A stretch of 64,000 bases of DNA from Metabacillus sediminilitoris (GCF_009720625.1 NZ_CP046266.1:2613501-2677500), one strand, 5' to 3'. Counted from the first letter of the stretch, positions 17,722 through 27,100 are shown. A program made the numbers and translations. The notes: generated from the letters alone by a model not told the origin.

Positions 17722-19416
17722 GTGAAGGATAAAACGAAACTTGTATCAGCTATATTCGCTGTGTCACTTGCTTTAACAGCATGTAGTTCAGATGCTGACA
17801 AGGAAGAACCGAAAGATACGAAGGACCCGGCAAAAGAAGTTACATATGGGAACTGGGAAACGTTCGGTTATGATTTAGGATTAACACGTCACGTACCATA
17901 TGACGAAATCACTAAAGATAATGTTAGCGATTTAGGTGTTGTTTGGAGTAAAAAATTTAAAGAGTTAAATGATAAAATTCCAAACGGTAATCAAAACTTT
18001 CCAGTTGTTGTTGATGGTGTGGCCTATGTAACAACAAGTAAAAATTATGTTTTTGCTTTTGATGCTGTAACAGGCGATGTCATTTGGGAATGGGAACCGC
18101 CTCAAGATTTACTTGATACGGTTGAACGCACAGGGATGCCATCTTCTAACCGTGGTGTTTCCGTTGCAGAAGGAAAAGTATTTATGATTACAGCTGACGT
18201 AGGTTTGGTTTCCATTGACCAAAAAACAGGTAAAACAGTTGATGTGATTAAAATCAGTGAATTTTACCCTGATGTTACTCCTGAAAACGGATATTATGAA
18301 ACAACAGCTCCTATTTACTATGATGGAAAACTGTTTGTTGGTAGTTCAGGTGGAGACAATGGTATTCGAGGATTTGAAATGGCATTTAATGCAAGCGATT
18401 TAACTCCTGCATGGGATGAACCATTTTGGACAGTTCCACCTAAAGGTGAAAGTTGGTTAGCCGAGGGATTATTTGGAGGCGGAGGTGCTGTTTGGATGCC
18501 GCCTAGTGTTGATGAAGAAACAGGTACACTTTATTTCTCAGCAGGAAATCCAGCTCCTGACTTTTATGGGGAAAAGCGACCTGGTGCGAATCCACATACT
18601 AACTCCGTACTTGCTGTAAATGCTGATACAGGTAAACTGATTTGGGCACAACAACAAATTTCTCATGACCTTTGGGATTATGACACTGCCGATAGCCCAA
18701 CCATCATTCACGCAAAAGTGAACGGTAAAGAACAAAAACTTGTTGTTGTTGGAACAAAAGGCGGAGAATGGTTTGCCTATGATGCAGTTACAGGTGAACC
18801 TGTTTACAAAAATGTAGCTTTCTCTAAAATTGACCATCCAGCACCAACTCCTGAAGGAACTCTTGTCTATCCGGGTATTTTAGGTGGGCAAAACTATGCA
18901 CCTGATACCTTTGATCCAAAAGAAAATCTTGTATTAATTCCTGGTATTGAACAAGGTGCGATTATTAAACCAGCCAAAAACGAAGAAGAAGCAGGAACAA
19001 AAACTGATACCCCAGGTGCATCTGCTTTCGGTACTTCATATGCACCACCAGCTGATGACTTAGGGTATGGCACAATTACTGCAATCGATATCAGCACAGG
19101 TAAACACAAATGGCAAATCAAAACCGATAAACCAATGCGCGGCGGTTTAACAAGTACATCAACAGGACTCTCTTTCTATGGTGATTTAGACGGTAAAATT
19201 CAAGCAATCGAAACTGCAACAGGCAAAGAACTTTGGTCCTTCCAAACAAACGGCGATACCATTTCAGCCGCACCTTCAATTTTTGAAAAAGATGGAAAAA
19301 CATACATCATGATTACATCGGCAGGTCGTGATCCACAAATCCATGTATTTACCTTAGGCGCAGACAAAACACAAGGTGAATCACAAGAAGGTTCGAGCGA
19401 TAGTGTTCATAAATAA
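17722..19416 (+). CDS. PQQ-dependent dehydrogenase lipoprotein (quinoprotein beta-propeller)
   Basis: About 564 residues; GTG start at 17722 preceded by TAGGGGGG. A lipobox (ALTAC) anchors it outside the membrane. The rest is an eight-bladed PQQ propeller with tryptophan-docking blades (GKLIWAQQQ, GKELWSFQTNG) and the active-site segment HDLWDYDTADSP with Asp319 and Asp321. It lacks the adjacent-cysteine pair of classical methanol dehydrogenases, since the lipobox Cys is the only one. The D-x-D pair is seen in lanthanide enzymes but also in the glucose/quinate dehydrogenase group, so neither metal nor substrate can be told. No PQQ synthesis genes are in the window. The divergent CuA protein is a plausible electron acceptor. 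Confidence 0.8.
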   Translation: MKDKTKLVSAIFAVSLALTACSSDADKEEPKDTKDPAKEVTYGNWETFGYDLGLTRHVPYDEITKDNVSDLGVVWSKKFKELNDKIPNGNQNFPVVVDGVAYVTTSKNYVFAFDAVTGDVIWEWEPPQDLLDTVERTGMPSSNRGVSVAEGKVFMITADVGLVSIDQKTGKTVDVIKISEFYPDVTPENGYYETTAPIYYDGKLFVGSSGGDNGIRGFEMAFNASDLTPAWDEPFWTVPPKGESWLAEGLFGGGGAVWMPPSVDEETGTLYFSAGNPAPDFYGEKRPGANPHTNSVLAVNADTGKLIWAQQQISHDLWDYDTADSPTIIHAKVNGKEQKLVVVGTKGGEWFAYDAVTGEPVYKNVAFSKIDHPAPTPEGTLVYPGILGGQNYAPDTFDPKENLVLIPGIEQGAIIKPAKNEEEAGTKTDTPGASAFGTSYAPPADDLGYGTITAIDISTGKHKWQIKTDKPMRGGLTSTSTGLSFYGDLDGKIQAIETATGKELWSFQTNGDTISAAPSIFEKDGKTYIMITSAGRDPQIHVFTLGADKTQGESQEGSSDSVHK

Positions 19417-19442
19417 TTGAATAGTTTATTTTTCAATAAAGT

Positions 19443-19471
19443 AAGGCAGGAGATATTTTCTGCCTTTTTTT
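19443..19471 (+). terminator. Terminator after the PQQ-dehydrogenase gene
   Basis: Stem AGGCAG (19444-19449) and CTGCCT (19460-19465) followed by a run of T. It is short, so partial read-through to the next lipoprotein gene is possible. Confidence 0.65.
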
Positions 19472-19500
19472 AAATAGATTTAAAGTTGGAGGTTATATAT

Positions 19501-20610
19501 GTGAAAAAAATGATGATCTTTTTTCTTATTTTAACTGTCGGAGTGATGGCATCATGTAGTGAAAAATCCAAGAATAAACCCATAAAAGAAAATAAAACAA
19601 TTGATGCCACTTTAGAACTTAATAGAAATGAATTCAGTATTACTGCATGGGAATTAGATAACTCTCATATGGAAACAGTGAAAGGGAAAATTCTAGTTGG
19701 AGATGAACCCGTTGAAAATGTCTTGGTAAAAGTATCCGAAAAGCGAAATGTTCATACCAATAAAAACGGCGAATTTAGATTAATGGTCAGTCGCAACATT
19801 CTTGAGAAAAAAAGCATTCATGTCGTAAATGCGGATAAGGCTAAAATTGATGGAAAATTTGTTGATAATCAAATAAAAGATTCTTTATTAACATTAGAAA
19901 AATCTATTTCGGTTCATTATCCAATTGAAATTGATCAAGTAATTGAAAATGAAAAAGATAAAAAACTTGTTGATGTACATGCAACGGTCGTACTAAAAGA
20001 AGGACAAGAATATCCAGCCTTTGGGGTTATCAAATATAAAATTTCAGGAACGATTAAAGATGCTGACGGAAAACCTGCCGTAGGTGCAACGGTAAATTTT
20101 CGACGGGATGGTGTAGAGGGTTTCACAATGTCTGACCCAAGTAATGATAACGGAGAATATGTCATATATTATATTCCAGAAGATGAAGAAAATCATTATA
20201 TGAATGTTCTTTATAAAGGAAAAACGTACACTTTACCAGAAAATAAAGCGTATTTATTCCCAGAGGATATAGGAGTAAATATCAATATCACATTACCTAA
20301 AGAAGGAACCGTTATTGAAGACAAACCACCTACATTGGTCTCAACAACAGACAGTGGTGCATTGTATACAGGAACGTTAATCGGTGTCAATTTAGATAAA
20401 GATGTAAAGTATTTTATAAATATCCCTAATAGAGACGGGACTTTTGTTTTAACATTACCAAAATCAGAGTGGGATAAAAATCCAACTTTTTTCCAAACGA
20501 AATTTATGGATTTCTTAGAAGAAGGGAAAAAATCAGGGGATGTCATTCCTTCAGAATTTATCCCGAAAGTAAAAAAGAATGAACCTAATCAAATTGTAGC
20601 AAATAAATAG
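19501..20610 (+). CDS. Lipoprotein with carboxypeptidase-regulatory-like (Ig-fold) domains
   Basis: A 369-residue lipoprotein: GTG start at 19501 after TTGGAGG, hydrophobic signal and lipobox MASC. Two carboxypeptidase-regulatory-like segments are visible (about 50-105, VKGKILVGDEPVENVLVKV, and about 180-265, ISGTIKDADGKPAVGATV), each a small beta-sandwich often found in exported proteins. A third beta-rich part follows. No catalytic residues are recognisable. It lies 85 bp after the PQQ-dehydrogenase gene in the same direction, so it may be an accessory or binding partner on the outer face of the membrane. Confidence 0.75.
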   Translation: MKKMMIFFLILTVGVMASCSEKSKNKPIKENKTIDATLELNRNEFSITAWELDNSHMETVKGKILVGDEPVENVLVKVSEKRNVHTNKNGEFRLMVSRNILEKKSIHVVNADKAKIDGKFVDNQIKDSLLTLEKSISVHYPIEIDQVIENEKDKKLVDVHATVVLKEGQEYPAFGVIKYKISGTIKDADGKPAVGATVNFRRDGVEGFTMSDPSNDNGEYVIYYIPEDEENHYMNVLYKGKTYTLPENKAYLFPEDIGVNINITLPKEGTVIEDKPPTLVSTTDSGALYTGTLIGVNLDKDVKYFINIPNRDGTFVLTLPKSEWDKNPTFFQTKFMDFLEEGKKSGDVIPSEFIPKVKKNEPNQIVANK

Positions 20611-20820
20611 AGGGTTATCTTTTCCGTATATCCTGTTTGTTAAATAACATAACTTTCACACACAGGAAAACTAATTTTCAAACCATTGTACTAATTAAAT
20701 GCTTAAAGTTGCTGTGCTCAATGAAATGCTGATTTTTGACATTGTTACGTCCTACTAATTAGTGGGTAAAGCTGTAAGCACATCTAGATATTAAACATCT
20801 TCACACAATTACAAAAACAG

Positions 20821-20988
20821 ATGACAAATTATTTTAAATAGTATGTTGAGAGAGAAAATAACTATCCAGCACTCTATGTGTTCGGAAGGCCGTATGGTGG
20901 AAAAAAGGAGATCATTGATCGTTATATCGGTGTGACGACAAAGAGCGAGTGTCCAGAAAATAGGGTTGAAGAAATCAACCAAGAATAA
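20821..20988 (+). pseudogene. Short unidentified ORF broken by an amber codon
   Basis: The frame from ATG 20821 has TAG at 20839-20841 and then reads for 48 codons, with protein-like text (NNYPALYVFGRPYGGKKE, then IIDRYIGVTTKSECPE). There is no usable start after the stop. I do not recognise the family. The remaining parts of 20611-21145 hold no other signal I can support. Confidence 0.35.
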
Positions 20989-21145
20989 CATCCAGATGTA
21001 GGGATTTGTTGGAAATTCGAAGAAGCACTCATAAATTGGGTGCTTTTTATCGTACTTCTTTTTACTACGGGTAGAATAGTTTTACAATGAGACATATAAT
21101 TATTTCAAATATTATTGTAAAAAGTAATTTTTGGGGGACTTACAT

Positions 21146-21472
21146 ATGAGTGGAATGACCAAAACTCCAGAACCACCTTATTACGCAGTGATTTTTTCTT
21201 CACAAAGAACTGAAGGGGACAATGGTTACGGAATAATGGCAGATAAAATGGTGGAATTAGCTTCACAGCAGAAGGGATTCTTAGGTGTTGAAAGTGCACG
21301 TGATGAAGAATTAGGAATTACTGTTTCGTATTGGGATTCTTTAGAATCCATAAAAGTTTGGAAGGAAAATTCAGCCCATAGAGCAGCACAAGTTAGAGGG
21401 AAAACAGAATGGTATAAAAACTTTTCTCTCAGAGTTTGTAAGGTAGAAAGACATAATTTTTTTGAAATGTAA
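21146..21472 (+). CDS. Antibiotic biosynthesis monooxygenase (ABM) family protein
   Basis: A 108-residue ferredoxin-like ABM-domain protein. The segments PPYYAVIFSSQRTEGD, QKGFLGVESARDE and TVSYWDSLESIKVWK are typical of YgiN/YqjZ-like members, which are small dimeric proteins of varied or unknown function. ATG 21146 follows TTGGGGGAC at ideal distance; an in-frame TTG at 21131 is not needed. It appears to be monocistronic in a gene-poor, decayed region. A detoxification or heme-related role cannot be distinguished. Confidence 0.8.
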   Translation: MSGMTKTPEPPYYAVIFSSQRTEGDNGYGIMADKMVELASQQKGFLGVESARDEELGITVSYWDSLESIKVWKENSAHRAAQVRGKTEWYKNFSLRVCKVERHNFFEM

Positions 21473-21598
21473 CAATTGTTTTTGTAAGAGCTTAAGGTGA
21501 AGATTAGGGGTTGTTTTGACTTTTATTATTAAACAAGGGGAAAGCACAATAAGCACTATGGTTTCTCTGTGCTAAATATTTGATTCTCCTATTGTCCG

Positions 21599-21760
21599 AT
21601 GGAAACAAGATTGAAAGTATGGAATCGTTTAGCGTCAGATTTCAAGCCAGCAAACCTAGAAGAATTTATTTACCAAGAAGTAACCCTTCAGCAACTTCCA
21701 GGTGTTCTGCCTACTCTACATAAAGGACAAGCACGAGGAAGAATACTTGTAAAATTATGA
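21599..21760 (+). pseudogene. C-terminal remnant of an NADP-dependent MDR oxidoreductase, copy 1
   Basis: Fifty-three codons end as zinc-type MDR/acrylyl-CoA-reductase-like enzymes end (segments EEFIYQEVTLQQLPGVLP and KGQARGRILVKL). The cofactor and catalytic domains are missing. A related, more decayed copy is at 25064-25149, also followed by a terminator with a GACGAG stem. Confidence 0.6.
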
Positions 21761-21762
21761 TA

Positions 21763-21802
21763 ACAAAGTGACGAGATAAATAAAAGCTCGTCACTTTGTT
21801 AA
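21763..21802 (+). terminator. Terminator after oxidoreductase remnant 1
   Basis: Perfect 13-bp stem ACAAAGTGACGAG (21763-21775) and CTCGTCACTTTGT (21787-21799). Confidence 0.75.
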
Positions 21803-21902
21803 TGGTAGCTAAGTCAATCTATGCTTCCAATCCTTTAATGCCACAAAGACTTTGCATACAAAAAACATCTGATTCAACGAACGGGTTTAGGAGACTAAAT
21901 CA

Positions 21903-21930
21903 AAAACTCCAGCAAAGACCGGAGTTTTTA
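21903..21930. terminator. Hairpin terminator before the MFS carrier gene
   Basis: Perfect 8-bp stem AAAACTCC (21903-21910) and GGAGTTTT (21921-21928), A-rich on the left and T-rich on the right. It lies downstream of the minus-strand MFS gene and could work both ways. Confidence 0.6.
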
Positions 21931-21996
21931 GTTGCCTGCATAAATGAATAGTAGGTATTTCATTAACCCCTAAAACCTTAATAACAAACTGACTTA

Positions 21997-23268
21997 TTAT
22001 GAAATGGCATGTTCTCGTTTTTGTTTTTGTTGTAATTCTTTCTCTTCCTTTTTAATATCAAACTTCAACAAAATCGATACGATAAACGCAAGAATAATTA
22101 ATGCCAAGAAAACGTAAAACACTGGGGTGTAACTATCCGTTTTTTCTCTAATTTGTGAGACGATCATTGGCCCAAATACGCCGCCTAGTGACCAAGTTGT
22201 TAACAAGTATCCGTGAATCGCACCAAGTTGTTTTGTTCCAAATAGATCACCAATGAATGCTGGCAGGTTAGAAAATCCGCCACCGTAGCAACTCACAACG
22301 AGCAAAATAAGAAGTTGAAACAAAAAGATATTTGTTGTAAATGGCAGTGTTAAGAATGCCACAATTTGAATTATAAAAAATATAATGAAAACAGTAGGAC
22401 GGCTTAAATAGTCTGAGGCTGCTGCCCAACCTAGTCTACCTCCACCATTGAAGATACCCATGATTCCTACCATCGTTGCGGCTGAAGCGGCTGATAATCC
22501 AACAACTTCCTGAGCCATTGGGGAAGCAACTGAAATCATCATAATTCCGGCAGTTGTATTAATGAGCATCATGATCCAAAGCATCCAAAAACGTTTCGTT
22601 TTAACGGCTTCTTTTGAAGTCAATTGTTGTAAATCTTTTTTAATCACTTTTTTACCTGATGCAATATCTTTTTTCATTGAAGCTGGCATCCAGCCTTCAG
22701 GAGGTGGTGCAATGTAAGTGGCACCAAGTATCATCAGAACAAAATATGAGGCACCCAATATGTAGAATGTATTTGAAATCCCGATTTCTACCATTAAGCT
22801 AGATGCAATTGGTGCTGTAACAAGAGCGCCTGTCCCAAAACCAAGGACGGCCATTCCAGTCGCTAACCCTCTTCGATCAGGGAACCATTTCACGAGTGTT
22901 GATACCGGTGAGATATACCCAATACCAAGCCCGAGACCACTTAGTAACCCGTACGTAAGTAAGAAAACGGGTAATGATCCAATCGCGAGTGCGACACCGG
23001 AACCTGCTTGTCCTAATCCAAATAATACAGCAGCAAGTATCGCTGATTTTCTAGGTCCTTTTCGTTCAACAAATTTCCCAAACAAAGCAGCAGATGAACC
23101 TGCAAGTGCCATCATAATTGTAAAGGCAATCGTTACCTCTGTTTTTGACCAGCCCATTTGTTCACTTACAGGATTGGTGTAAACACTGTATGCGTAGGCA
23201 GCACCAATTGAAAGATGGATGGCAATCGCTGACAAAGCAATCAACCATCTGTTTTTATTTGTCTTCAT
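21997..23268 (-). CDS. MFS transporter, oxalate/formate (OxlT-like) or monocarboxylate family
   Basis: A 423-residue carrier with twelve predicted membrane segments. The loop LGFGTGALVTAPIA, the N-terminal YAYSVYTNPVSEQMGW and the second-half SCYGGGFSNLPAFIGD are typical of OxlT/YhjX-like carriers of small carboxylates such as oxalate, formate, lactate or pyruvate. A long cytoplasmic loop lies between the halves (about 195-215) and the C-terminus is Lys/Glu-rich. AAGGAGGAAG precedes the ATG. A cre-like palindrome is 40 bp upstream. It stands alone, so its substrate cannot be deduced. Confidence 0.85.
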   Translation of the reverse strand: MKTNKNRWLIALSAIAIHLSIGAAYAYSVYTNPVSEQMGWSKTEVTIAFTIMMALAGSSAALFGKFVERKGPRKSAILAAVLFGLGQAGSGVALAIGSLPVFLLTYGLLSGLGLGIGYISPVSTLVKWFPDRRGLATGMAVLGFGTGALVTAPIASSLMVEIGISNTFYILGASYFVLMILGATYIAPPPEGWMPASMKKDIASGKKVIKKDLQQLTSKEAVKTKRFWMLWIMMLINTTAGIMMISVASPMAQEVVGLSAASAATMVGIMGIFNGGGRLGWAAASDYLSRPTVFIIFFIIQIVAFLTLPFTTNIFLFQLLILLVVSCYGGGFSNLPAFIGDLFGTKQLGAIHGYLLTTWSLGGVFGPMIVSQIREKTDSYTPVFYVFLALIILAFIVSILLKFDIKKEEKELQQKQKREHAIS

Positions 23269-23307
23269 GTTCTTCCTCCTTCCGGAAATATAGATGATAC
23301 CATTTTA

Positions 23308-23321
23308 TGTAAGCCCTTACA
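23308..23321 (-). promoter_or_regulatory. cre-like palindrome before the MFS carrier gene
   Basis: TGTAAGCCCTTACA is a palindrome except for its central pair and fits the cre consensus at 13 of 14 positions, but it lacks the central CG. It lies 40 bp before the start. Another repressor is possible. Confidence 0.35.
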
Positions 23322-23385
23322 TTAGATAATACAACCTTACTTATAAAAAATCAAACTATTAAAAATATTAATGAGTAAGTCATAA

Positions 23386-23568
23386 AAACTATCAAGATAT
23401 GTTATCAAAGGTTTTATAAGTGTAGAAGACTTTAAGGAATTTAATATTTCAAGAATAATAATAGAAGGTATAAGATATCTATTCAAAAAAATTGGACATG
23501 CTATATTTCAGTTATTTATGTATGAAGAATCAGAAGAAGAAAGGCAATTTAAACATCTAGGAAGGTAG
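23386..23568 (+). pseudogene. Unidentified coding remnant without a start codon
   Basis: Sixty codons are open between two stops with no ATG, GTG or TTG in a useful place. The text is protein-like (FKEFNISRIIIEGIRYLF, then GHAIFQLFMYEESEEE). It looks like the C-terminus of a lost gene. The remainder of the AT-rich stretch 23569-23914 holds nothing I can identify. Confidence 0.3.
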
Positions 23569-23914
23569 TATGGAAAGGTTAAGGGTAATTAAGGCTAATA
23601 TTTGTTGGTATTATCTTAGTGCTAAGTAGCTTGTTTATTTTTAATTTGGTCCTCAAGTGCATAAGTAGGTAAAATTTAATAAGGAGATTAGAGCTAATGA
23701 TATTGAATAATTGATAGAGTTCGTTTTTTTTGTCATATGATCACTCAAGTTATAATTATAGTTATTTTGTTTTTTATGAATGGGACTATTGAGGAGAGAT
23801 TTCAATAACTTATTATTTTTCAAAGCCTTTTCTAAAAGGGCAACTAGCAAACACATAAAATAGGGGAACAATCTATACTAAGTTCTTTACAATATTAATA
23901 TTCAGAAAATCTTC

Positions 23915-24418
23915 TCATCCCTCACCCTTTTTTCGGTAGGTTTTCATTAGAATCTTAAATACAATTGTCGTTAAAATTTGCGTGAACAAATAGACAAGGA
24001 ATGAATAACGGAGCTCCCAATCTTTATGTACAAAAACCTTAAAGGTTTTCCCTAGTCCCTCGAACAAAGTCCCGAATATTGACCAACACAAAATATATAA
24101 TGGAATAAAATAGCCTCTAACGTTAAGCTTGTCGAACAGATAAATATACAAATATCCCGAAATTGGATACATCCCCCAAGTTGGGATTTCGGTAAGTGTT
24201 AGCCAAGGTTCAATATTCGTATCATACAAATCTATTGGGGGAACTCCTATTGAATGGTCTAAGCCTAAAGCTATGGCTAAACACATTGTCATGATAAGAG
24301 CTGCTACGCTTTTCGGTAACCGTTGTGGAAGCCGAAACGCTAAATAGCCTCCAAAGAGAAATATTAAAATATTAAACCAAAGGTTAATTGTTGCATGTTG
24401 ACTCATCGTACATCCCAT
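23915..24418 (-). CDS. Small multi-pass membrane protein (CBO0543-like)
   Basis: A 167-residue protein with about five membrane segments and a basic C-terminus (KTYRKKGEG). It contains Trp/Pro-rich loops (IPTWGMYPISGYLYIYLFDK) as in the CBO0543 group of Firmicute membrane proteins, whose function is unknown. The start may be 24418 or 24406; neither has a strong site, and the gene overlaps the preceding one by 35 bases, so translation is probably coupled. Both genes form a two-gene operon. Confidence 0.7.
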   Translation of the reverse strand: MGCTMSQHATINLWFNILIFLFGGYLAFRLPQRLPKSVAALIMTMCLAIALGLDHSIGVPPIDLYDTNIEPWLTLTEIPTWGMYPISGYLYIYLFDKLNVRGYFIPLYILCWSIFGTLFEGLGKTFKVFVHKDWELRYSFLVYLFTQILTTIVFKILMKTYRKKGEG

Positions 24419-24875
24419 CTTTTCTAATTAGGCATCGAATGCTCCGAACTGATAATAGGGCTATAATTAATGTGATTGATTTGAAAGGTGTATACCATAT
24501 CATACCGGCAGAATTAAAACGTACAACACCCAATAAATGAAGTGTAAAGCCACCTAAAAAGAGAATTCCAAGGGTTCCAAGATAACTCAAGTATCTTACA
24601 ATTTTGAGTTTCACGGTAAGGGTCTCATCGAGTATCCATGTAATAAAAAGGGGACTTAATAATTCAGAATAAATTATACGAATTATGGCTAGTTCATTGT
24701 TATCTGATACAGTAATCCAATGTTTGTTAACAAGAAAAAACGAGTAGATTGGTGAATTTACAGCTGTTACACTAAACCAGATGGCTAATAATTCAAACAA
24801 ATGAAGATGTTTAGCCTTAATAACGAAGGCGGTTAATAATAGAACCGAGAAGGTAATAGCCACAACAAAAATCAT
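24384..24875 (-). CDS. Small multi-pass membrane protein, first gene of a pair
   Basis: A 163-residue hydrophobic protein with five predicted membrane segments; GGAAGGAAACC precedes the ATG. I do not recognise a family, but it resembles its operon partner in size and topology and the two reading frames overlap by 35 bases. A heteromeric membrane complex is possible. Nothing in the sequence indicates a substrate. Confidence 0.65.
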   Translation of the reverse strand: MIFVVAITFSVLLLTAFVIKAKHLHLFELLAIWFSVTAVNSPIYSFFLVNKHWITVSDNNELAIIRIIYSELLSPLFITWILDETLTVKLKIVRYLSYLGTLGILFLGGFTLHLLGVVRFNSAGMIWYTPFKSITLIIALLSVRSIRCLIRKDGMYDESTCNN

Positions 24876-25063
24876 AAATTAGGTTTCCTTCCAATTATTT
24901 TTTTATAATTTTTATTTAGGTATGTTGTTACCTAATATTCCTTGATCAACTTTTTATTATTCATCCTAATAAAGGCGTCATAAATTATTAATAATCATCA
25001 TATGGGTCTATCTGAAGTTCTACTCTACCATGTAGATCTGGAGCATGTTCTAAATCAATAGGA

Positions 25064-25149
25064 AGAGGTAACACTTCAGCAACTTCAAGATGTTCTACTT
25101 ACTCTACTAAAGGTCAAGCGCGAGAAAGAACACTTGTAAAATTATGTAA
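25064..25149 (+). pseudogene. C-terminal remnant of an MDR oxidoreductase, copy 2 (frameshifted)
   Basis: The DNA gives EEVTLQQL, then after a frameshift GQAR and TLVKL, matching the C-terminus at 21599-21760. A terminator with stem AAAATGACGAG follows, as after copy 1. Confidence 0.5.
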
Positions 25150-25150
25150 A

Positions 25151-25178
25151 AAAATGACGAGAATCCTCGTCATTTTTT
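25151..25178 (+). terminator. Terminator after oxidoreductase remnant 2
   Basis: Perfect 11-bp stem AAAATGACGAG (25151-25161) and CTCGTCATTTT (25166-25176) running into T. Confidence 0.8.
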
Positions 25179-25294
25179 CAATGTTAACTTCTTTTATGTA
25201 GAAATCTTTATAGGTGTCAAAGTTTTATTAAGACTAAACAAGGAAAAATTTACAAAGAATAAGACCATTACTATGAAAAATGGAGATGGATCAT

Positions 25295-26554
25295 ATGTCA
25301 AATACAAAACAAATGCCTCAAGAAGAAGGAATAGACCATAGTTTGAGCCTTATAAGAGAAGGATATATGTACATTATGAACAGACGACACAGTTTCAATT
25401 CTAATATTTTCGAGACCCGATTGCTTGGAAAGAAAGCGATCTGTATGGGAGGTAGGGAAGCTGTGGAGGTTTTTTATGACACTGAGAAATTCAAAAGAAA
25501 AGGTGCAGCACCAAATCGTGTGGTTCAAACATTGTTTGGTAGGAATGGAGTTCAGGCGTTAGATGGGCAGATCCATAAACATCGTAAGGAAATGTTTATG
25601 TCTATCATGTCTCCTGACGAAATTGAAAAACTAATCGACATTTTAAAAATTCAGTGGCAAATAGCAGCGAATAAATGGGAGCAGATGGATAAGGTTATTC
25701 TATATGAAGAAGCGAAGGAAATGATGTGCAGGATAGCCTGTAAGTGGGCAGGTGTACCAGTAAAAGAAGGAAAAGTTAAGATGCTGACTAAGAATTTGGG
25801 GGCAATGTTCGAGTCGGCAGCTGCAATTGGCCCAAAACATTGGTTGGGGAGACATGCACGAAATTACATAGAAATATGGGTTGGAGAACTTATTGATAAG
25901 GTTCGTGCTGGGAAAGTGAATCCCCCTGAAAATACCGCATTACATAGATTTGCTTGGTATCGCGATTTGGAAGGGAATCTTTTGGATACAGAGACCGCTG
26001 CTGTAGAAGTAATCAATATTTTGAGACCAATTGTAGCGATTTCTATATTCATCAATTTCATTGCGCTTGCATTGCACCATTATCCGGAAGAAAGAGAGAA
26101 ACTAAAATCTAACGATGAAAAGTATGCTCAAATGTTTGTTCAGGAAGTTCGTCGTTTTTATCCATTTTTTCCATTTGTAGCGGCGCTCGTAAAGAAAGAT
26201 TTTACCTGGAAAGGCTTTAAATTTAAAGAAGACACGTTAACCTTGCTGGATGTTTATGGGATAAATCATGACCCTGAAATTTGGGAAAAACCTGAGTTAT
26301 TTAATCCTGACCGATTTGCTAAATGGGAAGGAAGCCCTTTTAGCTTCATTCCGCAGGGTGGTGGTGATTACATGATGGGACATCGTTGTGCTGGGGAGTG
26401 GGTCACCATTGAAGTTATGAAGGTGAGTCTTGATTTTCTATCGAATCGAATGGAATATCTAGTTCCTGAACAGGATTTAAGTTTCAGCAGAGTTAGCATG
26501 CCAAGTATACCCCATAGTAAAGTAGTGATTAAAAATGTTAAACAGAAGATATAA
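25295..26554 (+). CDS. Fatty-acid hydroxylating peroxygenase, cytochrome P450 CYP152
   Basis: A 419-residue CYP152-family P450, like P450-BSbeta (YbdT). The heme-binding segment [16 protein letters not shown] carries the thiolate Cys365. The Arg-Pro pair that binds the fatty-acid carboxylate in CYP152 is present at residues 244-245 in ILRPIVA. These enzymes use hydrogen peroxide directly to hydroxylate fatty acids at the alpha or beta carbon, or decarboxylate them, and need no reductase; none is nearby. ATG 25295 follows GGAG at nine bases; an in-frame ATG at 25280 has no site. It is monocistronic and bounded by gene-poor sequence. Confidence 0.92.
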   Translation: MSNTKQMPQEEGIDHSLSLIREGYMYIMNRRHSFNSNIFETRLLGKKAICMGGREAVEVFYDTEKFKRKGAAPNRVVQTLFGRNGVQALDGQIHKHRKEMFMSIMSPDEIEKLIDILKIQWQIAANKWEQMDKVILYEEAKEMMCRIACKWAGVPVKEGKVKMLTKNLGAMFESAAAIGPKHWLGRHARNYIEIWVGELIDKVRAGKVNPPENTALHRFAWYRDLEGNLLDTETAAVEVINILRPIVAISIFINFIALALHHYPEEREKLKSNDEKYAQMFVQEVRRFYPFFPFVAALVKKDFTWKGFKFKEDTLTLLDVYGINHDPEIWEKPELFNPDRFAKWEGSPFSFIPQGGGDYMMGHRCAGEWVTIEVMKVSLDFLSNRMEYLVPEQDLSFSRVSMPSIPHSKVVIKNVKQKI

Positions 26555-26694
26555 TTTAGTTCTACTCTACACAATTATGTGAGTAATAGCTTATTAAATT
26601 GGTACTTAAGATCAATATGTGTGAGACCTTTAATAATCTGGAGTTTATCCGTAATAAGATAAATTCCTTTTTGTGGAAAAAAAGGCTGAGTTGA

Positions 26695-26829
26695 ATGTAT
26701 GTTTTGGTTAAAGTAATTGAATCAGGCTTGCTCTCTGAAATAGCTCAAACAGTCGTTCAAAGTGGAATTGATATGTCCACCATACCTACTTTTTCACTTC
26801 TTAAGCAAGCATTAGAAAGTATAGAATAA
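26695..26829 (+). CDS. Hypothetical small protein, 44 residues
   Basis: ATG 26695 to TAA 26827-26829, with AAAAAAAGGCTGAG upstream as a modest ribosome binding sequence. The product starts YVLVKVIESGLLSEIAQ and ends LLKQALESIE, a plausible amphipathic helical protein or the end of a decayed gene. I do not recognise it. Flanking sequence 26555-26694 and 26830-27057 contains nothing further I can support. Confidence 0.3.
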   Translation: MYVLVKVIESGLLSEIAQTVVQSGIDMSTIPTFSLLKQALESIE

Positions 26830-27057
26830 AAAAAGAACTCGTAATGTTGTGAAATAATCTACCCAAAGGAGTCAATCAATTCTATTGATATGCTGTACGA
26901 AGAAATTGTAATAAATAGTTCAGCATTAATAAGGGGAAGATTCTACATGAAGAAACTCCCCTTTTTTATATTTGTACTAACAGATCTAATAGTCTTATAT
27001 TTACATTGTGTATAAAAAGAAACATTCGAATCATATATTTTTTAAAATAAATTATAG

Positions 27058-27087
27058 TTGACAGGTCGGAATAGTAAGATATATAAT
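27058..27087 (+). promoter_or_regulatory. SigA-type promoter of the flavin/sulfur locus
   Basis: Consensus TTGACA (27058-27063) and TATAAT (27082-27087), 18 bp apart. The transcript would start near 27094, just before the hairpin/terminator element at 27101, giving a leader of about 145 bases ahead of the gene at 27240. Confidence 0.8.
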
Positions 27088-27100
27088 CAGAGTAACAAAT

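Noticed and set aside
18661..18690. Firm call of a lanthanide-dependent methanol/ethanol dehydrogenase
   Set aside because: The D-x-D pair also occurs in glucose/quinate-type quinoproteins and the adjacent-Cys disulfide is missing, so the metal cannot be assigned from sequence.
23653..23871. 72-codon minus-strand ORF
   Set aside because: No ribosome binding site, Asn/Lys/Leu-biased text as expected from AT-rich non-coding DNA.
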